DNA of 22,096 nucleotides from assembly GCA_000969725.1 (NCBI GenBank), contig JXSR01S029447.1, one strand, 5' to 3'. This document shows positions 8,600-19,257 of this stretch, piece by piece (positions within the stretch are counted from its first letter, which is position 1; each line of letters begins with the position of its first letter). Under the pieces are notes generated by a model. That model was not told where the DNA came from and did no database searches. It worked only from the letters and a program-made list of their open reading frames with translations. Source of the stretch: Ophiothrix spiculata. Lineage: Eukaryota; Echinodermata; Ophiuroidea; Amphilepidida; Ophiotrichidae. The translations under genes were made by a program, and so were the position numbers.

Positions 8600-9095
8600 A
8601 AAGACATGCAAGCTAGTTTGTAACATGTTTATTGGTGTAAACAACCTTTTCTATTAATGTTGACATGTGCCTACTTTCCATAAATCACTTAAATATGGAA
8701 TATACGTTGGCAAAAGTGACATACGGCGGATCAATATTGTGTGAATATGTATTATGTTTACAAGGCATTGAAAACATTTTAGTCCAAAAGGACACGTGGT
8801 ATTAAACTGTTTATGAAATAGACGAATATTGGGAAACCACTCACATCGCAAAGACTACATGTTACGTGTTTAATATGTTTCTAGCACTCCAAAATTAGTA
8901 CAGACTGACCCTCTCTGACCCCCGGAAAAATAAGCTCGTTCTCGTCGGATCATCTTAAATTGGACCGTAAATGGTGTAATTCTTGATAGCAAATTTGATA
9001 GCAAATTGTACCCATAAATCGCTAAAGATGCTGAAAACGCACCCCAAATGGCGCAATGGCGTAGGTTTGTAATGGCCTTCTTTACCAAATAGGTA
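8600..9095. other. Spacer with short frames only
   Basis: Two short minus-strand frames (8654-8851 and 8870-9088) have no recognisable motif and no homology I can name. A 12-bp unit TTGATAGCAAAT is duplicated exactly in tandem at 8983-9006. Confidence 0.5.
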
Positions 9096-9489
9096 TTAAC
9101 CCTTGTTACGGAGCGTTATACAAAGCGATTTTCAAAAAACATATTATACGTCATTGTGACGTCATAATTACCAACATGTGGAAAACCGCATTTGTACGGA
9201 AAATATAGGCAGAAATCAAAATATTCTAAAAAAAAACGTAGGAATATCCGATTTCCATGCATTTTTGTCTAAAATATTTCTTGAAATTAATTTAACATAA
9301 ATACCAAGTTTAAAATTAATATCTATCTGGTATATAAATGACTAAAAAGTACATATTTAATATCACAGAGTTACTCCAACCTAAGGAACCTTTGAATTTT
9401 TAACTGCGCGCAATGAATTTTTAGCAGCAGAAAAAAAAATCGGTAGGGGGTTGATGCAAACCCCACCGCCTTCGTCGAACTAGGGTTGA
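9096..9489. mobile_element. TTAA MITE, second family
   Basis: It begins TTAACCCTTGTTACG (9096) and ends CGAACTAGGGTTGA (9489). This gives short inverted ends CCCTTGTT and CCCTAGTT next to TTAA and its decayed form TTGA. The interior aligns with about 14450-14884: an ACGTCATTGTGACGTCAT-type block, a TTAATATCTATC block, an A-run, then a G/C-rich subterminal hairpin (GGGGGTTGATGCAAACCCC). No transposase is encoded. Confidence 0.7.
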
Positions 9490-10098
9490 AATTTTATATT
9501 CATTCACAGGAAATCTTCGTCGTTTTTAGACTTTTATTGCAAATCATGCATAGCATGTTAGCAAATTATGCACAGCATTATAGCAAAATAGAAGATTACC
9601 AACACCAAGTAAAAAGTGACTCTTACCACTTTACTGACTTGAATTTAAAATCCTTACTGGTGTGATTTGTGCATAATTTTCCTGAAACGTAACCCTTCGG
9701 GTATCTGACATAAGTTTTAAAACATATTTTTATGGGAATATGTTCTTACGTAACACCGCCGAAAAGAAGCAAATGCAGTCATTTTCTTACAATAATAGTC
9801 AACAGGTAATTCAAAATCAAAAGCTAAAAAAAAAATAGAATGATTGACACATAGATTTTGATTTTCCTTTAGAGAACCTCCAGCATCTTTTCACTAGTTA
9901 AAAGTACGGCATAGGCGTCATAGGGTGTTGCAAACGTGTGTCACGTTGATGTACTTTCATTACGCACACGTTCAATGTTGAGTGATATGTCAAAGAAACC
10001 ATTTCGAATGCTTCGCTAGCAACCTTGTTATGTGCAGTAGGTATATGAAATGGAAGCAATATATTTCATAGCTCAAGTGAAAGTTTCCTGACATGATT
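9490..10098. other. Spacer with a short tandem repeat
   Basis: A 22-bp unit starting GCAAATCATGCATAGCAT is repeated 2.2 times with drift at 9539-9587. The remainder shows no gene or element that I recognise. Confidence 0.55.
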
Positions 10099-10712
10099 TA
10101 AGGGTAAAGGGAATCCATCTGCTCAGGAAAATGTGAATCCTAACTATTTTTTAATCATAAAAAGACAAATAGTTCCCACTGCCTTTGCGGGGACTCGTAC
10201 CAGGGATTATGGCAGGGGTTAGTAATGCATTACGAAACTAGAGACTCTATTCAATATGTACGCCAAAATTGTTATATTCTGATAGGTGTAAGCCCGGGGG
10301 GGGGGGCACTTACATTGACCGAGGGTACGTGTATCTACCGCCCTCAAGACTCCCTTTTCAAGCCTCGCCTTCCGCTCCCCAAGATGCTCTTTTCAAGATA
10401 ACTTCAGTACTGAAGACCCCATTTTCAAAGAAAATGACTCAAAAATGTGTTTTACTATGTTTTCAAGCTAATTTTGAGCGATTTTCAGCTCAAATAGTCA
10501 TATTTTTATGGGAAAAAGGCAGTTCTTAAGACCTCAATTCGAGAAAAAATCAGTTCCATAGACCCTATTTTTGACCGAAAATCAGTTCCGCAAGACCCTA
10601 TGTTGGATACCGCGGATCTCACATATCTACCAAATTTGTTTCGAGTGCCCCCCCCCCCGGGTGTAAGTAGGTAAAAACTTGCAGTAAACATGACATTCAG
10701 CCGGGCGAGACG
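10099..10712 (-). mobile_element. Rearranged copy of the foldback/tRNA-like element
   Basis: On the minus strand this reads as arm sequence (10712 to 10668, then 10292 to 10236) joined directly to the 3' half of the tRNA-like segment (10236 to about 10177) and its downstream tail (to 10099). Relative to 614-1647 it lacks the interval corresponding to about 735-1228, including the A box. The junction near 10236 falls in a short AAAC-like match. The B box is altered to GGTACGAGTCC. The outer end AGGGACTGTAACC is also missing. A 367-bp element has inserted into the arm. Confidence 0.75.
10293..10659. mobile_element. 367-bp G-tract-ended DNA element, nested insertion
   Basis: The foldback arm is split cleanly. 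GGTGTAAG occurs at 10285-10292 and again at 10660-10667, and removing the intervening DNA restores an uninterrupted arm. The ends are inverted: CCC then 11 G then CACT on the left, and C(C) then 11 G then CACT on the right. The target duplication is 7 or 8 bp, depending on how the shared G is counted. The interior has three degenerate copies of a CAGTTCxxxAAGACC-type phrase (about 10519, 10550 and 10583). Reading frames across it are spurious. The target length allows several superfamilies with 7-8 bp duplications, and I leave it unassigned. Confidence 0.85.
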
Positions 10713-11304
10713 CCTTAACGATAACATAGACCAAGGTAGAAAAATAGCTTATTACATCGCGATTAATACTAACTAAAATGACAAGCGTACCATATGATAT
10801 TTACTGAGAATTACGCCCCAACTCATTTAAAATCTTTAAAAAATACTAAGTTTAAAAAAAAATAAAGTATTGGGTGACAGGGGGGCTTTCATTTTAACAC
10901 TTTATAGCCGATTGTATTCTATAGGCTTTTTATAATATTTTAGAATAATCACGTATGAACAAAAATGTATTTCATGCAATGATTGTTAAGTGATTTTGTT
11001 GATTTATTTTAAAGAAACTTTAAAAAATTAAATGAATCGTAAAATATTCTGAATACGAAAAAAAGGAAAGAAAAGAAAAAAAAAAGAAAAGATAAGGAAA
11101 TGGTTAAAAAAAAATGCGTATTACTCTACATATCAAGTGTCAAGTTCCACTCGATTTCCATAAGCTATGTATAGCAACATCCGGCACATGAAATCATACA
11201 TAAATACATTTTGTTACATTGATTTATAAATGTTTGATCTGTTTTTCCCTCACAGCTTAATTTAATATTTGATTTTGAATGCGTTCGTTCCTCATGAGTT
11301 ATTG
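10713..11304. other. Spacer with purine-rich low complexity
   Basis: No gene is seen. From 11057 to 11118 the plus strand is almost entirely A with scattered G. Confidence 0.6.
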
Positions 11305-12119
11305 GAGAGTTTGCGATCATCAAGAACGCGAACGCGAACGCGAACGTATACGTGAGTTCTATTGAAATTCAGCCAACCATTACCTGCTTGAACAGTACAG
11401 CACACCGTATATTGCAGAATTTCACGTACACTGTTACGTGAATACTAATCACTTAATCGATGTCCCCTATTGTTTTAAATAAAAGCTATATCAAAATCAG
11501 ATAAACACATGCAAGAATAATGTACAGACATACATATCCAGCACTTATCGAAGTTTTATTGCGTTTGGTTGTAAAGATTACGGGTTGCAAACTTCGCACT
11601 TACACACCCGTAAGTAGGGATTTTCTGATTTTGCATTGACTTCTATGTCAAAGTTTTAAGTTCTACACATCTGCTTGCGAGAGCCAATCCCCTGAACGTG
11701 AACGATCAATAATACGTGAATAGCAGCAACATATGTTGAAATAACCGTTTGAAGTGGGTCTTTTTACGTGGCTATTTGTTCAATACGTACGTGAGTTCTA
11801 TTGAAAACTAGCCAACCATTCATAATATCATAAGCTTGCAAATGATGTCTTTAGCTTAAGAATTTACGCCCTCGATAAGATATATCTATGGATCATGACC
11901 AGCTATGACAATTATGAGACGAGGGCGACATCATGAAGCATTCACAATAGGCAATCGTTGCATTAATCAAAGACTCTTTGCTAAGAGGGCGACATAATGA
12001 AATATACATAGGTAATCTATGGTATTGCGCGTTGGCGTGAACCGTTACGATGAACGTGAGTTAAAAATGCTCACGTTTGTGTACCCCGTCCCGTGAAACG
12101 TGGTAATCGCAAACTCTCT
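11305..12119. mobile_element. 815-bp terminal-inverted-repeat element with ACGTGA motifs
   Basis: The ends GAGAGTTTGCGAT (11305-11317) and ATCGCAAACTCTC (12107-12119) are perfect 13-bp inverted repeats. GAACGC is repeated 3.8 times at 11324-11346. The words ACGTGA and TCACGT recur about ten times inside, mostly toward the ends. A ~32-bp phrase with ACGTGAGTTCTATTGAAA and AGCCAACCATT occurs directly at about 11349 and 11788. GAGGGCGACATCATGAA recurs near 11920 and 11983. Clustered short subterminal words are what hAT-type transposases bind, but no clean target duplication is visible, so this is inference. No transposase frame is present. Confidence 0.7.
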
Positions 12120-12849
12120 ATTTACGCATAGGTTACTAACTGTTTGTAATGAGTTTCCTATTTATTAGACTTCACTAAAACAAGTACGGTTAATTTTAAA
12201 GTATTTTTTTCTAAATTGTACGACTAAAAATTCAATTTGCCAGAGGGAGCATTAACGTGATAATTTAAAAGAACATTGGATAAGAATTGTAAGTATAGAG
12301 TCGTTTAATTTCGCTTTCTATGGATAATGATATTCCCGACTAACATTTCACAGATTGAGAGTAAAGTAATGAGTATGAGTAATACGGTATGGATACTTAT
12401 CTCTAACATTCATAGTCAATATTTACTTATTTTACTCTTGTATAGATAACACAGTTTCACTAAATACAATAAATACATATTGTTGAACAACGAGGGTCAT
12501 GCAAAAACCAACGCGGTCAGTAATACAATCAAGATATCATGTTATTGTTTAAATAGTAGGCAAAGCATGAAAACACATGTACAATACATTGTATTAAATC
12601 AGCAATGTCTTGTTTTATTGTCTGACATAAACATATTGTTTTATATAGACTAAATGTAAATTGTAAAACTCTCTGAAGTGGAGCATTTGAAATTTGATTA
12701 AAAAGACTAATGTTAAAAAACGTTTTAGTGTATGTTAAAGTTTCATCTAAGTTCAGATGTTTTTTTTTGCATTCTTTTACGATATATGTCAGCTTTAACC
12801 AGATCTGGATGTATATATATCCCGGGATATATATCTCCAACTGATGCAC
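12120..12849. other. AT-rich spacer, no gene seen
   Basis: Overlapping short frames on both strands near 12529-12923 share the same DNA and show no domain. The palindrome at 12813-12834 is the only structure. Confidence 0.5.
12813..12834. repeat. 22-bp perfect palindrome
   Basis: ATATATAT, CCCGGG, ATATATAT: a SmaI-type core flanked by alternating AT, perfect over 22 bp. It could extrude as a cruciform. Confidence 0.85.
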
Positions 12850-14290
12850 TTGACTTGAAATGTTACTTCTTTCAGTTTCTTAGTATAGATTGCTATAGTA
12901 TTTCAAAGGTCGTCACACAGTAATGAACTTTCAGAATGATTTCAAACTTCTCTTGTTTAATTTTCAGGGGGGTCTTTTGATCGGCAAACTTGACTAGAAG
13001 CGCCATCGATACCAGATTTACAACCATTCGTCCAAGGCGACACCATTACTATTACATTATATCCTTTTTTATTATATATTATATTACATTATGTATCCTG
13101 AAAATGATAATATTCTAGTGGGATTTTGAGCTGATCAAATAGACAAAACATTCACCTCATACATTCGAACTACGTAATAATATGAAATATAGGTAAATTA
13201 GAACGGATTCACACAATTAACCCTAAAAGGCTTCTGCATTATACGACATTTCAAACTCAAGTTTGGTAACGTTTCTTGAATAATTACCCTTGAAGAGCCG
13301 GGCTTTTTCGACCCACCTCACAGCCGGGGGGGGGGGGGGGGGGGGCGTCCCTCAGAGGGAGTATTAGGATCTCGGAAACCCAGCATGCCATTGCGGAACG
13401 CCACGTCTCAACCCTATGTCCGATTTTTACAAAAATGGTTTTAAAATAAGCGCAAGGCTTAAAGCAAAAAGTCAAGAAGTTTCAGCGTTAAAACATAACA
13501 ACCGGCGGACGGAGGGAGGGGGGTCATCAATGACTTTGAAAGTTGTGTCTCCGATTGATGGTGTAAAATAAAAAAAAATATGTAGACCAATTAGAATAAA
13601 AACGCATATTCGATTTTTATATTATAAGGAAAGAGAAAAGATAAACAATATAATGCCATGTTCTTATCATTTCCCCCTGGTCTGTTGCACACTAAGACGG
13701 ACTCCTATAGTGCAATAACGATTGAAAAAAAAGTGGAAGTAGCGGACAATTTAAATGAGGGTACTGGGTGATCAACGTTCAAAACATACAACCTACCAAC
13801 TTAAACCGTACAAGCTTTGCCCGGAATGTATCCCGCTTTGACATACCTGCATGAAAAGCAGACTATATTTTAGGTTGGAGTTATCATGTCCTTGAAAATA
13901 GTATTATGAAGCACATATTTGGCATATAGGGCAATAAAACATGCATATTGAAGTTGAAAATATAAACTTATAAAAGTCTTGCAATAAACTTATTACAAAT
14001 GATCCAAGATTGCCAAAAATCAAATGAAAATAAAAAAATAAAACAATTGATTAAGGCATCATTCTCGTAACTAATTGTATTTTATATTTGTAACTGTCAA
14101 CAAATTCACTAGATGTAATTGCCATCCTGAAATGTTTCATGATTTTAAATGTGTTATAAGTAAAAACATTACATTTGAAGAGTATTTAATTACTGAATCA
14201 TAATCATTTGAGAATGTCACAGATGCCAGACACAAAGGTCATTGCTTTTCAATTCTAATGAATAATGTTACAAACAAAATGTCAAAAATA
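12850..14290. repeat. Duplicated region, copy 2 (segments A-D in order)
   Basis: Blocks at 12850-12970, 13150-13285, 13540-13660, 13880-14080 and 14262-14285 match 1985-2115, 3230-3385, 4195-4320, 7290-7480 and 7862-7885, in the same order and orientation. Copy 2 spans about 1.4 kb against about 5.9 kb. Part of the difference is explained by the MITE at 2340, the LINE end at 5638, the inverted repeat at 6438 and the MITE at 7530, but 4350-5637 is not. No gene is visible in either copy. A 20-G run sits at 13326-13345. Confidence 0.6.
13326..13345. repeat. (G)20 tract
   Basis: Twenty consecutive G interrupt AT-rich DNA. No inverted C-tract partner lies nearby, so it is not clearly an element end. 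Tract length is likely to be uncertain in the assembly. Confidence 0.9.
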
Positions 14291-14449
14291 TATGTATACG
14301 TTTACCCTCTATTCAAGAGAGTATGAAGCGGAAAAGCTGAACGTGTCTTGATTTGACAAACTTTGTGCTTAAAGAGTCCAATGACATTGACTTTGGTTTG
14401 AAAACAATTCAAAAAATGCAAGACTATACGTCCATGTATTACAGATAAT

Positions 14450-14884
14450 GTAGGGGTAAAACTCATTACGTTATTTTAACGTCATAAAGAATATACGGAT
14501 CAAAAAATCGGGGTTTTGGCGAAAAATGGCCACAAAAGTAAATTCTCCTATGAAAATTCTAAATATCGTATTTTAATCAGATATTTTGCTAATTAAGATG
14601 GTTAATAATGATCTATCGTGTCCTGTAAGTTTGTGCCCTATTGCATGCATATACTTAAAAAAAAATACGCGGTTGTAACCCACCCCACCCCCTATACCAC
14701 AACTGTGAGGACTACCCTACCCTGACTTAAGGTACTTCCCATTTTTTGCATCAAAATGGCCGCAAAGGATGTTAAAGAGACTACTTATATGCCAATGGGG
14801 TCGGTTACTTTTGAGTTTTTAGGCAACGGGGAAAACCCCTTGGGGGTTGCAACCACCCCTACCCCTTGGTTAGACGAGGGTTAA
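14450..14884. mobile_element. TTAA MITE, second family, right end intact
   Basis: It ends GACGAGGG followed by TTAA (14881-14884). The interior follows the copy at 9096 in order: ACGTTATTTTAACGTCAT, TTAATAATGATCTATC, an A-run at about 14656, and a C/G-rich subterminal part. It is longer because a second G/C-rich subterminal block (GGGGGTTGCAACCACCCC, 14842-14859) follows a repeated AATGGCCGCAAA phrase. The left end with TTAACCC was not found. Confidence 0.55.
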
Positions 14885-16178
14885 TGTTTAGGTGTGAAAC
14901 AAACAAAAACACGACCAGTTTGAGACTTAGAGCCAGTTGTGTAAACAAGTATGTAATTGGACAGACTTCGGAATCTTTGATTACGGGGGGGGGGGGGCAT
15001 TTGACAGAAAACCGTAAATTAAGGGACAATTTTACAGAAAGCCGCAAAATAACGGAAAATTTCTCGTTAATTATGTGATTGTACATGGTATTTACAGTAA
15101 TGAACGACCCTTTCGCCACAGTTTTACGTAACTTCCCCCTTGTAGTCTTAGATTGTGTGACAAATTACATCCTTTTCTTACAGTGTATTCATAACAGTAT
15201 GTTACTCGTCTTGCTTCAAACAATGAGTTATGCGGTCATACGTTTCAGAATAATGATTTCAATTGTATTTTACTTTGAGACAATTATCAAATTTGAGGGT
15301 ACTAGCACTGTGCAGTGCACTTCCCATGTCATATTAGAACAATGTAGAATATCATACCAACACCACAGAACTGAGTCAGAATATGATATTAAACAATAAG
15401 TTAAAATGAAATGGTATTAATTGCACATGAAATGTAAATCCAGATTGTGACTACAGCGAATTCGTAACATGGCTTTTTGTTATCATCACTTTTTACACGT
15501 TTGCAAAAGAATGTGTCACATGTTATAAAAAGAACCCCGATGAACATAATTTGTCATCCCGATCATAATCGCCAAAAGATTCACTCATAAAACTCTTCTT
15601 ATATGTATGTCAATTTAAATAAAAGATATTCACTTTAAAAAATTGTATAAGTGTCCAATCATTAAAAAATGTTGCAGATTTAACTCTTGTAGAGATAACA
15701 AACACTAATAGAATAACTTTTCACTCCTTTTGAATGAATCTGTAGGGGATTTCACTCGAAAAAGGCGCGATTTTACTCTGTTCTAGTATGTTTACCATTT
15801 CGTTTTTAGATTATTTGAGTCTACTCACAAAGTTTTTTTCAGTTATGGACATAAAATGTAAAGATTATTAGATTACCTATAAATGTTAAATTTCTTATGT
15901 ATTTACGAAGCACCCCTTAACCCAATTTCATTTTTGAATGTAACAAAATCCAATACAAGGGTGTAACCGAAAATATGCATTTCAGAGGTCAAGATCAAAC
16001 ATTAAAAATAGGATCCTACATCTGTAAAGAGAAGCGTAGCGTACAACATAAATGTATGCTGAAATTTTCACTCCATTTCGACCATTTAACTCTTTTTCAT
16101 TTTTGGTCATTTTTGACCTTATTTGGCATGAAATTCGAAAAATTGGTTAAAATCCTCAAAAATAAAAATGACGCAACA
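14885..16178. other. AT-rich region with short frames, no gene recognised
   Basis: A 106-codon plus-strand frame (15079-15399) is hydrophobic and lacks any recognisable family motif. Its composition is that of translated AT-rich DNA. A (G)13 run followed by CATTTGAC lies at 14985-14997. It resembles the end of the element at 10293 (G-run then CACTTACATTGAC) but has no partner end. Confidence 0.5.
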
Positions 16179-16215
16179 TCTGAATGGGCTTTTTAAATTA
16201 AAATTCCCATTCAGA
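16179..16215. repeat. 37-nt hairpin
   Basis: The arms TCTGAATGGG and CCCATTCAGA are perfect. The 17-nt loop can itself pair TTTT with AAAA, followed 8 nt on by a T-run. It resembles a bacterial terminator in shape only. Confidence 0.6.
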
Positions 16216-16872
16216 AGTATTTTTTTTTTAATGTTATTTTTAGCTTGGATGGAAATGGCCAAAACATGTGTTTTTTGTGATGAACACATCATCATGTTCC
16301 TTGTGAAAATTCCTTTTTGGTAATGTATACTTTTATTAACTTTAAGCATTTTGCTAAAAAGTAAAAACGTAAAATTGAGTAACGTGCTTCCCCCAGGCTT
16401 CCCCCCTCCCCTTAACTTTGTGCCAAACATATCATATGTTTGAGTCAAAATGAAGTTGACCGAAATTAAAGACTGTATAACAAAAGAACTACTGTTATTT
16501 AAAACAATTGTTAAGCACTTTGGAAATGTGCAGACACTTCTGCTTACTTGAAAAAAGAATGAAGGAAATCGGTAATTCCTAAAAGATGTTATGATTGTTT
16601 TAGTAAAAAACTTATTTTGGGGCCAAAAACTGATTTAAAAAAATAATAATTGTACCATCCAACCACACGCTAATGTAAACCCAACCACCCCTTGAGTCCA
16701 CATGGATGGAAAACATTTTTTTTTCCCACAAAAAACTTTTTTGAGCATAATATGAGCTGTTGGTAGACCATTGAGTATAAAAAGTAGATCGGTCATGAAT
16801 TGCCCCTTCAATATTTGTGTACCCGTCAATTTTACAAGAAAACGCTTAGAGAAGCTATACAATCATTTAAAA
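16216..16872. other. Spacer without a gene
   Basis: Two minus-strand frames (16119-16448 and 16635-16862) have no recognisable motif. A C-rich patch with GCTTCCCC repeated occurs at 16386-16410. Confidence 0.45.
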
Positions 16873-16929
16873 GGTCAGTCATACACCCGGTCATACATTA
16901 GTATATAGATCCAAATGTGTGACTGAGCC
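16873..16929. repeat. Palindromic transposon-end remnant (candidate)
   Basis: GGTCAGTCATACAC at the left and GTGTGACTGAGCC at the right are imperfect inverted partners 57 bp apart end to end. The right arm repeats the TGTGTGACTGAG word of the hairpin at 8193-8208. Two unrelated sites share it, so a common repeat family is likely. Confidence 0.5.
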
Positions 16930-18190
16930 CTAACTAACGTAACCCCGATATTTACAATACAATTAATCATACTTTCTTTGGGAATGTCATATACTAATTA
17001 TTTCTTTTTGAATGTTTAATAACGGATTATCAGTGTCTCTTTGCATGCATTGTGTCTACTGAGTTAAGACGACTCGTGTCATTTTCTACATTGTCTAGTT
17101 CCTCCGAAGGATAACTGTGTATAGGTCTATAACCTAAACCTGGAAAAATGCAATGTGTAAAAGTGAGACGATCTTTTTAAGATTATATGGTATGGGTAAA
17201 TGTCCTTTTTTGAATGAAGACTAAAAACGGATAAGGTACAAAACACAGTCAAATGTGATTCAGATGTTTAACAAGAACATATTAGTAAATTGTAAGGTAA
17301 AAGCAAAGAAAACAAATTTGATGAAACATGAACAAATTAGAGACCTAATAATAGTTACCATGGAGGCTTTAATACACACACAACAGGTAAAAAAACACCA
17401 CTGAATTACTAAAATGAACAAATAACACAGATTTTTGTTAAATAAGACTGTATCTTCGCTTTTTTGTACGTTTGTTATTCAACATTCGAAAGAAACAATT
17501 ATTTCATGGTAATAATCTCAGCAGACTGGAAGGATACAAATTATAAGCAAACGCAACAGTATCATTTAATACCCCCAAAATTATGTAAACATTATTGTCA
17601 TACTATGTTATTTTTATTATTATCAGTCATGTAATGCGTAGGCTGTTGTGACATAATTATGTCGGGGTGGATGCGGTTTAATGTTTTGATGCGGATGAAC
17701 GGTGGTGTTATGTACCTTCATCAAAACGTTAAAATCAAAGTTAAAATACAATAAATACATTCCCCAATATGTTGGCGAGACAGACATTGCTCAAACGACT
17801 TTTAAGAATGCACGTGACCTTCAATATTCTCTACAGATTAAACCGAACTGTAAAGAAAATTACAATGAAAAAGTACTCTAGACCATGTAAGTTACAAACA
17901 TCTTTTGATATTTCCTAATGTAAATCTAACTGAAAATACCCTTGATAAACAAATTGCACTTTTTACAATTATTAATAAGTAATAATACGTGTAAATAAAG
18001 TAATAATAAAATTCTATTCTATAAAATGGACTATTCTTAACTGTCCATCCCAAACCAGCCGTAAATGCAGTCTCTTTGCAAACACCAAGTTATAAGGATT
18101 AAAATGACGATTTAGTGAACTTCACTCGATTTCCAAAAGCCAAATTATCATGATTATGGTCCGACAAAGGTTGTCAGGGAGTAAAATGTA
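16930..18190. other. AT-rich region without a recognisable gene
   Basis: No frame of interest. The stretch 17986-18025 (AATAAAGTAATAATAAAATT, then TCTATTCTAT) looks like the tail of a retroposed sequence, but nothing upstream confirms it. Confidence 0.45.
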
Positions 18191-18413
18191 TACCCTGTTA
18201 CCTTGATCATAAGAACATGTTACCTTGATCATAAGAACACATTGAAATCCAGACATGGCAAACAATTTATGTTTTGGAAACACAAAATATGAATGTACTT
18301 GCTGATCTGGTTAATAAGATATAACAAGTTAACAGGAGGACCATTGTAATTTTTCATCACATCAAGATTTGAAGTTGAGCTGAGGGGGTTCTTATGATAA
18401 AGATTACAGGGTA
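18191..18413. repeat. Foldback repeat with 22-bp tandem unit
   Basis: A 22-bp unit GTTACCTTGATCATAAGAAC is duplicated in tandem at 18197-18240, nearly exactly. A third, inverted relative lies at 18388-18413 and matches 18191-18216 at 23 of 26 positions. The layout suggests a small foldback or MITE-like element of about 220 bp. No target duplication was identified. Confidence 0.65.
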
Positions 18414-18553
18414 ACTTAGATAAACGCGTTCAAAGATCAGTAAGCCATATATTTACTGCTGATTGTCCTGAAAATATACAGTTTCATATTTCCGATCATT
18501 TATTTTCTTGGAATGAAACATGACTTGTGTTTTGCACAAAGTGAGCACAAATG

Positions 18554-18615
18554 TTAATAATAATAATAATACACAACATTTATAGAGCGCCTTATACAAC
18601 TGTTTCAAAGCGCTG
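18554..18615 (-). mobile_element. 3' end of a LINE or SINE with (ATT)n tail
   Basis: On the minus strand the sequence reads AGCGCTTTGAAACAG, then AAGGCGCTCTATAAATGTTG, then an ATT microsatellite of about five units. A GCGCTATATAAAT-type terminus followed by (ATT)n is a common LINE or SINE 3' end in aquatic animals, so recognition rests on that family resemblance. The body of the element is not visible beyond 18615, so it is heavily truncated or decayed. Confidence 0.6.
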
Positions 18616-19031
18616 ATGCCTATTATTTATATTAAGTTTGCTACATTTACGGCTCGTTTGAGCTCAAAATGAACGGTCATACTATTGCTGTCATGTTTAG
18701 TTGGTTTTGTTTAGTAGTTGTGTAGTTCTCAATAATGTCCGAATTCAATACCATCACTCTTGCATTGACGTTTTGTCGCTACAATATAATGTTGTTTAGC
18801 GTCATATAATTTCTTTTAAAAAATCACATTCAAAGATAAGCCCATATCACGTTATTCCCCCGATTAGATTCAAAACTTTTCAATTGGCAAGGGTTATGTA
18901 ATAAAATCATCAGGTTTGTCTAATAAACAGCTACGTAACAGTATATTATACTTGTCTTTAACCCTTTTATTACCAAAATTGGACATTTTCCCTCTTTTTT
19001 AGCTTAGAAGACAAATGTGACTTGCTCCCAT
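18616..19031. other. Spacer without a gene
   Basis: Nothing recognised on either strand. Confidence 0.45.
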
Positions 19032-19257
19032 GAAACCCGGACAAAGTCGCAAGAACACTTAAGGAGATATAGCCCAATAAACTTGTCACAAATAAATAGA
19101 AAACAAAGGTGTTTTCAACCTTTATGTCACTTTTTGACAGACAAAACATTGAGCAATCTTAGAGTATGATTACATCAATAGAAAGCTTTAATTAATTTTA
19201 CCATTTTAAACCTGGTAAAATTTGAAAAATGGATTTGTCCAACTTTGTCCGGGTTTC
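19032..19257. repeat. 226-bp inverted-repeat unit (candidate MITE)
   Basis: GAAACCCGGACAAAGT (19032-19047) and its exact reverse complement (19242-19257) enclose 194 bp. The flanks do not show a target duplication. A 29-nt hairpin at 19194-19222 (AATTTTACCA and TGGTAAAATT around a 9-nt loop) lies inside the right half. A short frame overlapping the right end (19245-19448) is not recognised. Confidence 0.55.

Noticed and set aside
10269..10727. Reading frames on both strands over the G-tract element
   Set aside because: They cross the element boundary and target duplications and translate the G-run as poly-Gly. They are artefacts of a non-coding insertion.
15079..15399. 106-codon hydrophobic frame as a possible membrane protein
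   Set aside because: AT-rich DNA readily gives Ile/Phe/Leu-rich frames. There is no family motif, splice context or related copy to support it.
16179..16215. Rho-independent terminator
   Set aside because: The hairpin followed by a T-run looks right, but the window is eukaryotic and no gene ends here.
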